From assembly GCA_000174895.1 (NCBI GenBank), contig ACOK01000116.1, positions 62,001 through 126,000 of the forward strand: 64,000 bases of DNA, in the 5' to 3' direction. Position numbers and translations under genes: made by a program. The notes below the pieces were generated by a model, which was not told where the DNA came from, searched no databases, and worked only from the letters and a program-made list of their open reading frames with translations. Of the stretch, positions 23,057 to 31,303 are shown piece after piece. The stretch's first letter is position 1. Each line of letters opens with the position of its first letter. This DNA comes from Ruminococcus flavefaciens FD-1 (lineage in GTDB: Bacteria > Bacillota > Clostridia > Oscillospirales > Ruminococcaceae).

Positions 23057-23464
23057 TTATTCATCATTATTCGCTGAAATTGCTGATTCTACGTTGCTAC
23101 TTGTAGCAACGACTGCTTTATTATTGCTGTTTGAGTCAACATTTCCGGCTTCATTTAACAGTTCAGATAATTTTCCTGACAAGATATGCTCTGCAAGCAG
23201 CTCTGCTTCCCTTTTGGAAAGAATGCTGAATGCAGCATCATCAAGTTTCTGAAGTACAGGCGAATAATCAGCCTTTTTGAGTATAGCTTCTTTCTCGGCT
23301 ATCTGCTTTGTTGTTTCTTCTATGTTTTTTTCATACTCATCGATTTCAGCCTGTAAAGTATCAATCTTCTCTTTAGCCTTGTTTTTATTGTCGTTCAGCT
23401 TCTTTAAAGAAGATTTCAGTTTTTTCAGATCTTGCTTTATAGCATTAAGTTCCTGTTTCTCCAT
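23057..23464 (-). CDS. Coiled-coil protein, DUF4315-like
   Basis: 135 residues. An N-terminal Lys/Glu-rich coiled coil (about 1-68) is followed by SPVLQKLDDAAFSILSKREAELLAEHILSG and a disordered tail containing palindromic site 10 in frame (residues 119-124). Coiled-coil DUF4315 proteins occupy this position in Tn1549-type conjugation operons. Overlaps the upstream gene by 20 nt. Confidence 0.55.
   Translation of the reverse strand: MEKQELNAIKQDLKKLKSSLKKLNDNKNKAKEKIDTLQAEIDEYEKNIEETTKQIAEKEAILKKADYSPVLQKLDDAAFSILSKREAELLAEHILSGKLSELLNEAGNVDSNSNNKAVVATSSNVESAISANNDE
23093..23110 (+). repeat. 18-bp palindromic ICE site 10, in coding sequence
   Basis: GTTGCTACTTGTAGCAAC; on the coding strand it reads VATSSN in the disordered tail of the coiled-coil protein. 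Confidence 0.88.
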
Positions 23465-25013
23465 CTGTGTTTACCTCTTTCATTATTGTTTTACCGAATA
23501 AATCTTCCATAGTTTCAGGGTAGCTCAAAGCACCTTTTTCAAGATCACCAAATACATCGGAGCTGCCAAACTTGAATATTCCTGTGAAAATTTCTTTCGG
23601 ATTATTCGGATTTACCGTAGGACTATTAATAACTGTAAGGATGTTTCCCTGATAATATGCATAATCAGGAGCCTGTCTTACTGTTTCATCATAGTTGGAT
23701 CGATTCTTTTTGCCAATAACAGCTTTGTCGGCAACTGAAACAGTATTTTTTACAAGATGTCCGTTCTTGTTAGCACCATCAGTTCCGAGAATACCACCGC
23801 AGATACCTTCCCTTATAAGAGAATGACTAACATCATTAGAATATTCAGCGCAGTTAAAATACATTTCCATTGCATAGCAGTTGGATATTATCGGAGTTTT
23901 TGCATCGCTGCCGCCAACTCCGGCAATACCACCGGCAGCGTATTCATTATTGAACCAAACCTGTCTTGCAGCACAGCCTTGAATATTACCGCCGTAATAC
24001 TGTGGAAGTTCCTTTCCGTTTGCATCGTACATTCGTGAACCGGCAGCACAACCGACTATACCACCGGCATTGAATATATGTCCGTTCGCAGAATAATTTA
24101 GCACCGTGCTATTAATAACATTAGCCGGTTTTCCTGATATACCGCCAACATTGAGAATGTACTCATCTCCGTTAACATCAATTCCCATATCTTCGACATA
24201 ACAGTCCTCGATCTGACCACCGTTACCGCTTATACCGCCTAAAGAATAACCTTGTGCTAATTTTGATGGCGGAATTTCTTCCTTCTCCTTTTCCTTTTTC
24301 TTTTCTTCCTTATCTTTATCTTCAATAACCTTACCATCTTCGTCATACTCAATAAGATCAGGCGGAACAACTTCTCCTGTAACCGGTTCGGTTGTTGTTT
24401 CTTCTTCTGGCACTGGCTTAGAACCGAGAATTATTGAACAATGTGCAACAGAACAATGCTTTATAAGTGTTTCTCCTGTCTGATATTCTTCATCATCTGT
24501 CTTGTACTGATAATTATAGGCATTACATAACAATGCACCATAATCCTTGTACAATTCAGTCTCAATAACAACATTCCTGAGATTGACATTCTTTATAGTT
24601 GCTCCTGAAACTTTATCAAACAGCGGATTGTCAAGATTATCAATTGCATAACCGTTACCGTCATATTCAAAGCGTTCAGAATCAGGATCACTTTTCAGTT
24701 CGTTGACCGTATTTATAGGAGTATGGGAAGCATACTCCGGAAAACTGATATCCTTAGTCTGCTTGAAATATCCTCTTGCTTTCTCTGTTGCCATAAGTTC
24801 AAGCTGATCGTAATAATCAATTAGATACGGATCTTCCTTAGTTCCTGAACCGCCGCCATATTTGACGAGAACACGATACAGCTTAGTATTTTCGGTGAAG
24901 TCATAAGTCTGACCGCCGTAATACTCGATTTTCTTACCATCGGGAATAGATGAAAATCCCCATGTATATCCGGCAACATGAGTGAAAAAATCAGTCTTGT
25001 CAAATTCAGGCAA
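23445..25013 (-). CDS. GLUG-repeat surface protein, 5' end missing
   Basis: The open frame (522 residues) has repeated GGISG / GGIVG / GGIAG / GGILG glycine motifs separated by about 25-40 residues (LGGISGNGGQIEDCYVEDMG, FNAGGIVGCAAG), typical of GLUG-containing beta-helical surface proteins. A Lys/Glu-rich insert lies at about 235-250. It has no signal peptide and no normal start: the frame continues upstream to about 25115, overlapping the end of virB4 in another frame (ISIDRSYSAVPTEDLELKGS). The 5' part appears to have been removed together with the end of virB4. Confidence 0.6.
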   Translation of the reverse strand: MPEFDKTDFFTHVAGYTWGFSSIPDGKKIEYYGGQTYDFTENTKLYRVLVKYGGGSGTKEDPYLIDYYDQLELMATEKARGYFKQTKDISFPEYASHTPINTVNELKSDPDSERFEYDGNGYAIDNLDNPLFDKVSGATIKNVNLRNVVIETELYKDYGALLCNAYNYQYKTDDEEYQTGETLIKHCSVAHCSIILGSKPVPEEETTTEPVTGEVVPPDLIEYDEDGKVIEDKDKEEKKKEKEKEEIPPSKLAQGYSLGGISGNGGQIEDCYVEDMGIDVNGDEYILNVGGISGKPANVINSTVLNYSANGHIFNAGGIVGCAAGSRMYDANGKELPQYYGGNIQGCAARQVWFNNEYAAGGIAGVGGSDAKTPIISNCYAMEMYFNCAEYSNDVSHSLIREGICGGILGTDGANKNGHLVKNTVSVADKAVIGKKNRSNYDETVRQAPDYAYYQGNILTVINSPTVNPNNPKEIFTGIFKFGSSDVFGDLEKGALSYPETMEDLFGKTIMKEVNTDGETGT

Positions 25014-25089
25014 TGTTATCGATGCTTTACCATCAACGATTGATCCTTTAAGCTCTAAGTCCTCTGTAGGAACAGCTGAGTAAGAACGG

Positions 25090-26097
25090 TCAATTGATAT
25101 TGTTAGCAGCTTCGGAAGAACGTCTGACTTTCATAATTGCTTCCTGTTTCATATCAGTATTTTTTCTTTCAAGCAGCCTGATAGCTTCTGACTGCTCTAC
25201 AAAGTCAAGATTTTCTGTGATTATCATCGACTGATTAAGCTCTATAAGACTTTTGAATATTGTATCGATTATGGAAGCCGGATACTTCTGAATAGCTATG
25301 CATCGAGCATATTTATCATTGAAAAGGAAATAATCCTTTTTAAATTCAATGTATTCAGGACAGCAATGCTGTTTTTCTGCTCTCCTTGCAAACTCATCAC
25401 GAGAACAAGGAAGTATCTTACAATCAACATCCCTGAGAATATCAGCCATAAGCCTTACCCTGTCATTTGCAGTCAGAGGAATAAGTTCCGTTTTCATGCG
25501 AGTTAAGCAATTTATCATGTGAGCTTCAATATTGAAGAATCTTGTATTAGCTGTATCAAAATCTATTGCAGCTACGGTAACTGTAAAAAACTTTCTGCAC
25601 TGTAAGCCGTTCTGACTGTGAATGATCTTATCATTAAGAAGATCGTTGAATTCGTGACGTTCTTCATCAAGACCATCCTCTTTATCTTTAAGAAGAATTT
25701 TCTGAGTAAATTCCTCTTTATTGATCTGCGTATTCAGAATTGATATCTGTAAACTTGCAGTATCATCAAAACCATTAAGCATCTCAATATATATTTTTTG
25801 TAATTCACGCTGTTTATCTACAGGAACAGATGAATAATTGATATCCGGAACAAGATATGTTTTGGAGTATAGGTTAACGATTTGCTTTCCTACCTTTACT
25901 CCTACTTTATTTAACATGACATAATTGCTAACAAAGCACTCATACGGCATTGTCTGTATTGTTGTACGCTTGATTTTACGCTTTTCTTTCTGAGTCTTTT
26001 CCTTTTTGGCTTTATTCGTCTTTACATCTCTTTCTTTATCCTTTTCTTTGGCGGATCTTGTGTTACCACTATTATCCTTTTTCTTAAATAAGCTCAT
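25090..26097 (-). pseudogene. VirB4/TraE-type conjugation ATPase, N-terminal domain only
   Basis: 335 residues against about 800 in the family. The basic start (SLFKKKDNSG..KEKTQKEKRKIKR) and the VirB4 N-terminal alpha/beta region are present. The protein stops after MKVRRSSEAANNIN, before any Walker A (GxxGxGKS) or Walker B motif. It follows prgI by 2 bp, as virB4 does in these ICEs. The remaining product cannot hydrolyse ATP. Truncation by deletion into the GLUG gene is the simplest reading. Confidence 0.75.
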
Positions 26098-26099
26098 AT

Positions 26100-26513
26100 T
26101 TAATAATCTCCCTCCTCCTGATCATTATACTCATCTTCATATTCTCCGTTTTCTATTCGCTGCTTCAATATACTTGCTTCAAGCATTTCTTCATGTAAGC
26201 TTTGTAACAGGCTGTCCTCAGTATCTTCATAGACTCTTTTCTTAGGATTTAAATTATAGTTCAGCCACGAATGAATGTATTCTTCAAACTTCATTCCCTG
26301 AAAACTTACAAATCCCCATAGCACCCAAGGTACAGTAACGAGGATGATGAACCAAGGTAATATGTCCGATGAAATACGATCTTGTCCCAACACACCAATA
26401 GGCAAAGCCGTTATAATAGCTCCGCCTATTGCAATTATTTGGCGGAGCGACAGACCGGCTATAAGTTTGGACTTGTATCCCTGTATTTCAATGGGTATCT
26501 TTACTTCTAACAT
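26100..26513 (-). CDS. prgI: PrgI-family (VirB3-like) membrane protein
   Basis: 137 residues. VKIPIEIQGYKSKLIAGLSLRQI (about 4-26) is the PrgI signature, followed by two membrane helices (about 27-45 and 52-70) and a cytoplasmic tail LNYNLNPKKRVYED. PrgI links VirB4 to the mating channel in Gram-positive type IV secretion. Lies directly before virB4. Confidence 0.88.
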   Translation of the reverse strand: MLEVKIPIEIQGYKSKLIAGLSLRQIIAIGGAIITALPIGVLGQDRISSDILPWFIILVTVPWVLWGFVSFQGMKFEEYIHSWLNYNLNPKKRVYEDTEDSLLQSLHEEMLEASILKQRIENGEYEDEYNDQEEGDY

Positions 26514-26525
26514 TGTTAACCTCCC

Positions 26526-26543
26526 GTTGTTACTTGTGTCAAC
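26526..26543 (+). repeat. 18-bp palindromic ICE site 11, over a stop codon
   Basis: GTTGTTACTTGTGTCAAC. The TGA of the VirB6-like gene (26539-26541) falls inside the site, which explains the deviation from consensus in one arm. Confidence 0.7.
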
Positions 26544-27690
26544 CTATACCGCAGATTTTCTTTGACCACGTACCTGACTTAATTACTCCAAGTCCCAATG
26601 CACACAGTATAATGAAATTGACAAGCTTCAGTCCGCCAGTCTGAGCGACAAAATACGTAGTTGCAGCACCATATACTATAAACATAACAGCTATAACTGC
26701 CACCTGTATTACTGTTGCTATATAGTTTTTCAAAAAGTTTTTAGCTACTTCGCATGATGTTTCTGACGCAAATGTAGCTAATGGCAATGGCGCAAATATG
26801 GTATACACCGCTAATTCAAAGACACGACCTATTACAACAACAAACACTACATAAGCTATTGCTTTCATAATAAGGAATAAAGGCTGTAATTTAGCCATTT
26901 CCCAAGTTGGAAAAAAATTGATATTTTTCGTTGGAGATGGAAATGCATCAACAAATGTATCAACATCATTGAATTGTTTTACAGCAGGAAGAGTTGCATT
27001 AGGATAAAACATCTTTACAGCATTTAAAGAGATTTTATAAGAATAATTATCGGTAGTATTTCCAGCACCTTTATCATACCAATAGTCCCACCAACCTTTG
27101 GAGATTTGTTTTATGAAGCTTTGCTCCACCGTAGCATTGTATGTTTCTATGTCATCACATGGAAGGTATGTCCTTGTCGCTCCTGTTGCTGCGTTATTTA
27201 TATAATTAAACATAGAATACACTTGTCCGACAATAACATCAGCATTTTGAATTATTTGCTTTATTAAAAGAATTTTTATAAGAAAAATAAGAATGTTCTC
27301 CCATTTTGAAGCCCATTCAAAATTTATTGATTTACGAAAGAAATCAACCATCAACAACAATGTTGCAACTACAAGAGCCGTTGTTTTTGAAGCATTACGA
27401 ACTGCAACCGCCGCTGAATAACCTCCAGTTCCAGCTGGAATATAATTAACTACAGTATAAGGTGAGGTTTTGGACAATTTAAAGGCTTGAGCAAGAATAT
27501 CATTAGTTTCTTTTACATTTGTAGTTATTTCCTCATACACATCAGGTACATAGAAACCAAATAGATCTGCATGAGCAACCATAGCTGGTGTGAATATCAT
27601 CATTAAACCAAATATTATTACTATCATATATATTCTCTTATGAAGCTTTTTTAGTCTTTGATACTGAGGATAAGATAATACCCCGTACAT
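26539..27690 (-). CDS. VirB6/TrbL-like polytopic mating-channel protein
   Basis: 383 residues. An N-terminal signal-like helix (about 18-42, ending AHAD) is followed by about five further hydrophobic helices, two of them near the C-terminus (YIATVIQVAVIAVMFIVYGA and NFIILCALGLGVIKSG). This topology and the position between pilin genes and prgI match the VirB6-like subunit (TrsL/Cd1107-neighbour type). GGAGGGATATA precedes the ATG. Confidence 0.78.
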   Translation of the reverse strand: MYGVLSYPQYQRLKKLHKRIYMIVIIFGLMMIFTPAMVAHADLFGFYVPDVYEEITTNVKETNDILAQAFKLSKTSPYTVVNYIPAGTGGYSAAVAVRNASKTTALVVATLLLMVDFFRKSINFEWASKWENILIFLIKILLIKQIIQNADVIVGQVYSMFNYINNAATGATRTYLPCDDIETYNATVEQSFIKQISKGWWDYWYDKGAGNTTDNYSYKISLNAVKMFYPNATLPAVKQFNDVDTFVDAFPSPTKNINFFPTWEMAKLQPLFLIMKAIAYVVFVVVIGRVFELAVYTIFAPLPLATFASETSCEVAKNFLKNYIATVIQVAVIAVMFIVYGAATTYFVAQTGGLKLVNFIILCALGLGVIKSGTWSKKICGIG

Positions 27691-27702
27691 TATATCCCTC
27701 CT

Positions 27703-28197
27703 TTACACAAATGTTCTGAGAATAGATGATACAGCAACAACTATACCGCCTGAACTGAGCGACTTCAGACCATTAACTTTCTGAGCTGCATCATTGCTGC
27801 TGATCGATAGTCCGATATTGACCGCACCGAAAAGCATTCCAACCGCTCCAACACGTCTTGTCCATTTACCTATAAAACTCAGAATCGATTGAAATTCTAC
27901 ATTTGATGCATGAACGTTGTATGTTGCCGGTATGTTGAAAACGCCAAGATTCTGTACTGCTGCTTTTATCATAAAGCCCGATACCATAACAAGAACTGCC
28001 AACATCTGTTCCTTTGAACCTTCGTCCTTGATTGAAAGAGCAAGTTTTATAGCTCCTACAAAAGCTACAAGTCCTCCTACTCTTGCTATCCATAAGGATA
28101 AGGTACTGATTAAAGATGCTGCTGCTGCATTTGGTGTACCTCCGGATGGAGTTGGAAGAATTGCAAGTAAAGTGGAAAAATGTGATAATAATTCCAT
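27703..28197 (-). CDS. VirB2-like / Maff2-family pilin, copy 1
   Basis: 164 residues from the ATG at 28197 (GGAGGTAAAA upstream). Four hydrophobic helices, with LWIARVGGLVAFVGAIKLALSI similar to the second pilin-like gene upstream. Maff2/VirB2-like proteins lie between virD4 and prgI in Tn1549-type ICEs. It begins without a long signal peptide. Confidence 0.7.
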   Translation of the reverse strand: MELLSHFSTLLAILPTPSGGTPNAAAASLISTLSLWIARVGGLVAFVGAIKLALSIKDEGSKEQMLAVLVMVSGFMIKAAVQNLGVFNIPATYNVHASNVEFQSILSFIGKWTRRVGAVGMLFGAVNIGLSISSNDAAQKVNGLKSLSSGGIVVAVSSILRTFV

Positions 28198-28258
28198 TTT
28201 TACCTCCTTAATAGCGTTCTGCCCTTGCATTAACAAGGGCAGAATATTGACACTTATA

Positions 28259-28741
28259 TTATGAGAACAGATCGAACATACCGATACCGGCACAAATTGC
28301 CCATACTACGAAGCCGGCGATCATTGTCTTGATACCTTTTTCCTTGCTGTCAGCATCGTTATCCTTAAAGCCGAGAGCTAACATAATACCACCGAATAAA
28401 GCAACTGCTGCACCAAGACGACGAATCCATGTGACGATGAAGTTCATAACATTTGAATATGCGGTATCAGCTGTACCTGATCCTGAGCCACTCTGCTGCT
28501 GCTGTCCGTTACCGAGCTGCTGAATGACCGGAGCTGCATCATAACTTGCCATTGCCATAGGCGAAAGTGTAATAACACCATTTTCGTCTACTGAGAAACC
28601 GGTATCTGTATTTGCTTCGCTGACTGCAAGAGCAACTATGTCATTATCAGCTGCGGATGCTGACATTGGTACTGCTGCTATAATAGCAACTGTAAATACT
28701 GCCATAAGCATTGTTGTTATACGTGAAATAAACTTTTTCAT
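28259..28741 (-). CDS. VirB2-like pilin precursor, copy 2
   Basis: 160 residues from the ATG at 28741 (GGAGGAATTTAAA upstream). Signal peptide MKKFISRITTMLMAVFTVAI..SASA with cleavage after about residue 31. A short exported linker with a Gln/Gly/Ser stretch follows, then VMNFIVTWIRRLGAAVALFGGIMLALG and a second helix. The WIRRLGAAVALFGG motif parallels WIARVGGLVAFVGA in the neighbouring gene, so they are probably paralogues. Confidence 0.75.
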   Translation of the reverse strand: MKKFISRITTMLMAVFTVAIIAAVPMSASAADNDIVALAVSEANTDTGFSVDENGVITLSPMAMASYDAAPVIQQLGNGQQQQSGSGSGTADTAYSNVMNFIVTWIRRLGAAVALFGGIMLALGFKDNDADSKEKGIKTMIAGFVVWAICAGIGMFDLFS

Positions 28742-28756
28742 TTTAAATTCCTCCAT

Positions 28757-31300
28757 TTATGTAATGTTCGTGAAAAAATCATCCATATCATAATCATCTT
28801 CATAAATAATATCAGATGTGATAGGATTTTCGGATGTAGATACAGCGACATCACTTATATTATCCGAGGTTAATCCCTCAATAGGTGTAATCGCTGTTTC
28901 AGGAACTTCATATTCCTGTGCGTTTTCAGAATTGTTGCTACTTGTAGCAACGGCTTCATCTATACTGCCATCTGGATTGATTAAATCGGGCGTGACCTGT
29001 TCCTGATTCTCATATTCTTTTTCCTCCTTTCCCCTTATCGACTCTCCAAAGTCAAATCTTTCCATTTCAAAGTTGACTTCTTCGTATGCGATCTCGTCAT
29101 TTGTAAGTTCTTCATCACCGTAAATCTTTATCTCCTGATTCTCAAATAGAGTAATCTCATCGATATACGTTGTTTCTGAACCGCTTATATCAATCAATAC
29201 CGTTTCTGTGATAGAGTCAAATTCAGGAATTTCAGCCTTTTTGTTTTCAACAACGGGCTTTTTCTCTAAATCAATGCCTGAACTTTTTTCGTTGCTACTT
29301 GTAGCAACGTAGTTAAGCTCTTTCACAGTCTCGGCATGAATTGAACTGATTTGGAATGTTCTATCCATCCGTTCTTCATCCGTTTTAGCAGCATCCGCAA
29401 GGAAAATATAGTTAGGATGTTTTTCAAGACGGTATTTCTTACACTGAAACGGATTGTGAGAACGCATGATAATCAAGCATTCATCAATAGGAATCGAACC
29501 GACCTCATTTGGTTGAAGCAGCTCTCGACCTAAAATGCTGTTGTTCTCGGATGTGCTTGACTGTTTTCCTTTGGTTTTGTTTGAACTCTTTACATCGATT
29601 GTTTCTTTTCCGAGGTTTTCGGAAATGTACTTTTTGGTTGTATCCTCATTACCACCAATAAATAAAAGGGTACTACAACAACCGATAATACCCTCCCATG
29701 TTTTTTCATATTTTGATTTGAACAACGATAATGTCTGAACAATAACATTCAGTGACATATTCATACTTCGCACAAATGCGATTACGCTTTCAAAGTCAGG
29801 GATCTGCGAGATATTACAAAATTCATCCATGATACATCTGACATGAACAGGAAGTTTTTTCCCTTTATTGACATATTTGAAATTCGCCCTGTTTGAAAGA
29901 ACATCGAACATCTGAGTATAAAGCATAGATACCATGAAGTTAAAGGTCTTATCTGTTGCCGGTACTATAATGAATAATGCTGTTTTTTCATCGCCAATAG
30001 TTTCAAGATGAATATTGTCGCAGCAGCTTAAATTCTGAACTTCTTCTAAGTTGTACATGAACGTCTTTACATTAGCAGAAGAAAGGAAGCTCTGTCCTGT
30101 TTCTTCAGGAGCATTACGCACTTCCTTATACATTCTTAAAGCCAGACAATCAGGCTTTCTTTTTTCAAGCTCGATAAAGTCCTTGTCCAAAGGACAAAGG
30201 AAAGCTTCATTTCTGCGTTCTTCATATGCTTCATCTGTTTCATCATCTTCTCTGGCTAAAAAGAAACCGTCACGTTTTCCTTTAGGCGGATAAACCAGCT
30301 TTCGCATTTTTTCTGTAACGGCAAAGAAATTCAGATTTCTCTTATCACGGGTAGATTCGATGATCTTTCCATTTTCATCTTTCTCAGCGTTATATTCACT
30401 TTCCTCAAACAGCAGAAATATAATTGCTTGTAGCAGCGACTTACCTTTCTGCGACCAGAAATCTTCCTTTTCTCCGTCAACCTTAGTTGATGAAAACAGA
30501 ACATCGACCATTTTTACAATATCCTGTGTTGATGGATTTCCTTCGGGATCATAAACATAATGGAATGGGTTGTAATTGTTGGAGTGCTTCATCTGAATAG
30601 TATTGAATACTCTCACTTTATATCCGGCTTCTAAGAGCATTTTTCCTGTATCCGCAAGTATTTCACCTTTTGGATCGGTTATTACGTATGAAGTGTTGAG
30701 CTGCATAATATTTGGCTTGGCTACGTATCTTGTCTTACCTGAACCGGAATCACCGATTATGAACATATTCAGATTAAGGTTATGCTGCCATGTATTAAGC
30801 GAAAGTTTCAGCTTGTCAGCGATAATGATGTTATTATCAATGGTGAAGCCTACGAAATGCCCCTTGCTGTCAAACACTCTCTTTCCGTCACGGAGAACAG
30901 GTTTGAATTCAGGCTTTTTTTCTTTTTCAGCAAGGCTTTTCATTTCTCGTTCATCGCCCCACTTAGCTGAACCGTGTTCCTCTCCCTGACGATGAAGCCT
31001 TTTCTGAGGTGTAGAAAACTTATAGGCAATAAAAATAGCAACGCATATAAGACCGAAAAAGGTCAATTTACATACATTGCTATCCTTATCTATAAGATGG
31101 CGCATTATATATTCACCATTATTTGTAGCTATCTGAAAGCTTATCCCCATTTTGCTATAATCTATTGTTCCGTTTATATTGGACGAAAAATCCATTGCAC
31201 AGCCAATCAAAGCACATACCACTATAACAAGAAACGTAACAGCAGCATATATAATAACTGTTGTTCTTGTTATACGTGGTTTCGGGCGAGGTGAAGACAT
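28757..31300 (-). CDS. virD4: VirD4/TraG-type coupling protein
   Basis: 847 residues. Two N-terminal membrane helices (about 12-34, 76-93) are followed by the ATPase domain with Walker A IGDSGSGKTRYVAKPN (about 182-197), KGEILADTG, and Walker B VRCIMDEFCNISQIPDFE. The C-terminal 200 residues are acidic, disordered and carry palindromic sites 12 and 13 in frame. It couples relaxosome to channel. It is the largest intact conjugation gene here, and follows the PcfB-like gene by 3 bp. Confidence 0.95.
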   Translation of the reverse strand: MSSPRPKPRITRTTVIIYAAVTFLVIVVCALIGCAMDFSSNINGTIDYSKMGISFQIATNNGEYIMRHLIDKDSNVCKLTFFGLICVAIFIAYKFSTPQKRLHRQGEEHGSAKWGDEREMKSLAEKEKKPEFKPVLRDGKRVFDSKGHFVGFTIDNNIIIADKLKLSLNTWQHNLNLNMFIIGDSGSGKTRYVAKPNIMQLNTSYVITDPKGEILADTGKMLLEAGYKVRVFNTIQMKHSNNYNPFHYVYDPEGNPSTQDIVKMVDVLFSSTKVDGEKEDFWSQKGKSLLQAIIFLLFEESEYNAEKDENGKIIESTRDKRNLNFFAVTEKMRKLVYPPKGKRDGFFLAREDDETDEAYEERRNEAFLCPLDKDFIELEKRKPDCLALRMYKEVRNAPEETGQSFLSSANVKTFMYNLEEVQNLSCCDNIHLETIGDEKTALFIIVPATDKTFNFMVSMLYTQMFDVLSNRANFKYVNKGKKLPVHVRCIMDEFCNISQIPDFESVIAFVRSMNMSLNVIVQTLSLFKSKYEKTWEGIIGCCSTLLFIGGNEDTTKKYISENLGKETIDVKSSNKTKGKQSSTSENNSILGRELLQPNEVGSIPIDECLIIMRSHNPFQCKKYRLEKHPNYIFLADAAKTDEERMDRTFQISSIHAETVKELNYVATSSNEKSSGIDLEKKPVVENKKAEIPEFDSITETVLIDISGSETTYIDEITLFENQEIKIYGDEELTNDEIAYEEVNFEMERFDFGESIRGKEEKEYENQEQVTPDLINPDGSIDEAVATSSNNSENAQEYEVPETAITPIEGLTSDNISDVAVSTSENPITSDIIYEDDYDMDDFFTNIT
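28934..28951 (+). repeat. 18-bp palindromic ICE site 12, in virD4
   Basis: GTTGCTACTTGTAGCAAC; reads VATSSN at virD4 residues 784-789, in the disordered tail. Confidence 0.88.
29291..29308 (+). repeat. 18-bp palindromic ICE site 13, in virD4
   Basis: GTTGCTACTTGTAGCAAC; reads VATSSN at virD4 residues 665-670, just after the ATPase domain. Confidence 0.88.
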
Positions 31301-31303
31301 ATA

